From: Sphingomonadaceae bacterium
GTDB lineage: Bacteria; Pseudomonadota; Alphaproteobacteria; Sphingomonadales; Sphingomonadaceae
Assembly: GCA_014380205.1 (NCBI GenBank)
Contig: JACMKH010000367.1
Span: 1-7,944 of the forward strand
Direction of reading: 5' to 3'
DNA length: 7,944 nucleotides
Shown here: piece after piece, positions 5,849 to 7,944 of the stretch
Layout: each line of letters starts with the position of its first letter
How positions within the stretch are numbered: position 1 is the stretch's first letter
Translations under genes and position numbers: made by a program
Notes under the pieces: model-generated
What the model saw: the letters and a program-made list of their open reading frames with translations, nothing else
Told to the model about the DNA's origin: nothing
Databases searched by the model: none

Positions 5849-7182
<1,334 letters not shown>

Positions 7183-7776
7183 TCAGGCGAAGAGCTGCGC
7201 CACCGGGGCGAAGCTGCGCCGGTGCAGCGGCGTCGGCCCTAGCCGCGTCAGCGCGTCGCGATGCTCTTGCGTGCCATAGCCCTTGTTCGACGCCCAACCG
7301 TATCCGGGCCAAGACACGTCGAGCTCGCGCATCATCCGGTCGCGCGCGACTTTCGCGACGATCGAGGCGGCCGCTATCGAGCGGCTGAGCGCATCCCCAC
7401 CGACGATCGCGCGCGCCGTCCAACGCCAGCGCGGCAGCGCGTTGCCGTCGACGAGGATGTGGCCGGGCTCGATCCCGAGCGCCTCGACCGCGCGCGTCAT
7501 CGCGAGCATTGCCGCCCAGAAGATGTTGAGCCGGTCGATCTCCTCGACATCGGCGACGCCGATCCCGACGCGCGCCTTGACGTGAAGCTCGCCCGCGATC
7601 CGCTCGCGGACCTCGGCGCAGAGCTTCTTCGAATCGTCTATCCCGCGCGGGCAGCGCCTGCGGTCGAGCACCACCGCGGCGGCGACCACCGGTCCCGCGA
7701 GCGGTCCCCGCCCCGCCTCGTCGACCCCGACGACGGGGGCGAGGCAGTCGCGCTCGTGGTGGAAGCTCGTCGCCAT
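7183..7776 (-). CDS. rnhB: Ribonuclease HII
   Basis: Cytoplasmic RNase HII of 197 residues, which cuts RNA in RNA-DNA hybrids and starts removal of single ribonucleotides misincorporated into DNA. The metal-binding DEDD set is complete: Asp19 and Glu20 in VGVDEAGRGPLAGPV, Asp110 in ILVDGN and Asp128 in VGGDALSRSIAAASIVAKVARDR. The 18-residue spacing of the last two equals that of the E. coli enzyme as I recall it. DDSKKL (47-52) and the C-terminal YGWASNKGYGTQEHRDAL (159-176) are also typical. Length and both ends look normal. The start at 7776 follows the previous gene's stop by 12 bp with only a weak GCGAGA ribosome site, consistent with co-transcription and coupling. ccrM follows downstream, a pairing I associate with alphaproteobacteria. 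Confidence 0.96.
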   Translation of the reverse strand: MATSFHHERDCLAPVVGVDEAGRGPLAGPVVAAAVVLDRRRCPRGIDDSKKLCAEVRERIAGELHVKARVGIGVADVEEIDRLNIFWAAMLAMTRAVEALGIEPGHILVDGNALPRWRWTARAIVGGDALSRSIAAASIVAKVARDRMMRELDVSWPGYGWASNKGYGTQEHRDALTRLGPTPLHRRSFAPVAQLFA

Positions 7777-7788
7777 GTTTCTCGCGCG

Positions 7789-7944
7789 CTATTCGCTCGG
7801 CTCGACCGCTGAAAGATAGGGCAGGAAATCGCTGTGGATGCCGAGCGGGCCGTTGCCCTTCCCGAGCCCCGGCGCGGCCCTGAGCGCGGCGCGGACGAAG
7901 CCGCGCGCGCGCATCGTCGCATCGCGCAAGCTCATCCCCGCGCC
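7789..7944 (-). CDS. 3' end of an unidentified gene upstream of rnhB (partial)
   Basis: An open frame enters from the right edge and ends at TAG 7789-7791. The last 52 codons have almost exclusively G or C in the third position, so I take it as coding. The C-terminal sequence contains RARGFVRAALRAAPGLGKG and ends LPYLSAVEPSE. I do not recognise the family. The stop is 12 bp upstream of rnhB on the same strand, so the two are probably co-transcribed. An internal ATG at 7935 exists, but the short distance to the edge makes a truncated longer gene more likely. Confidence 0.6.
   Translation of the reverse strand, partial: GAGMSLRDATMRARGFVRAALRAAPGLGKGNGPLGIHSDFLPYLSAVEPSE

Overview
The window is GC-rich, gene-dense bacterial chromosome. 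It most likely comes from an alphaproteobacterium, probably a sphingomonad. The evidence is a CcrM-type GANTC methyltransferase placed directly after rnhB, a CtrA-like TTAACCAT word and clustered GANTC sites upstream of ccrM, a Zur-type box, and a strong preference for G or C at third codon positions. The genus-level guess is inference. Nothing points to a phage, plasmid, insertion sequence or CRISPR array, so this looks like ordinary core chromosome with some lineage-specific small genes.

Layout, left to right. At the left edge is a probable 3' stub of a gene whose stop overlaps the GTG start of a plus-strand gene for an uncharacterised protein with DUF429/RNase H-fold-like acidic motifs (35-895). 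A plus-strand tRNA-Thr(UGU) with encoded CCA follows (912-987). Two minus-strand genes then converge on the tRNA: a LysR/GcvA-type regulator (1717-2670) and, 65 bp downstream of it, a Tat-exported protein made of imperfect TDxDSG...GYGRGGPG repeats (1016-1651). A perfect 15-bp dyad with T-N11-A geometry overlies the lysR start. Divergent from lysR is a 51-residue acidic small protein (2774-2929), followed by a terminator-like hairpin and two nested palindromic elements (2993-3054 and 3066-3118).

The second palindrome runs into the Shine-Dalgarno sequence of a small dimeric alpha/beta-barrel (antibiotic biosynthesis monooxygenase-like) protein (3130-3465). Next come a lipoprotein of the PQQ-dependent glucose/sorbosone dehydrogenase family (3533-4813) and a lipoprotein with a coiled coil and a C-terminal membrane helix (DUF4349-like, 4912-5838). 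The latter is preceded by a near-perfect Zur-type palindrome lying over its probable -10 box.

The right end is a minus-strand block: the 3' end of an unidentified gene (7789-7944), rnhB (RNase HII, 7183-7776) and ccrM (5849-6976). rnhB follows the unidentified gene by 12 bp. The 206-bp rnhB-ccrM gap holds five GANTC sites and the CtrA-like half-site, which suggests cell-cycle and methylation feedback control of ccrM like that described in Caulobacter. RNase HII removes ribonucleotides from new DNA and CcrM remethylates hemimethylated GANTC sites after replication, so the two adjacent genes both serve chromosome replication and maintenance. The other genes show no obvious shared pathway.
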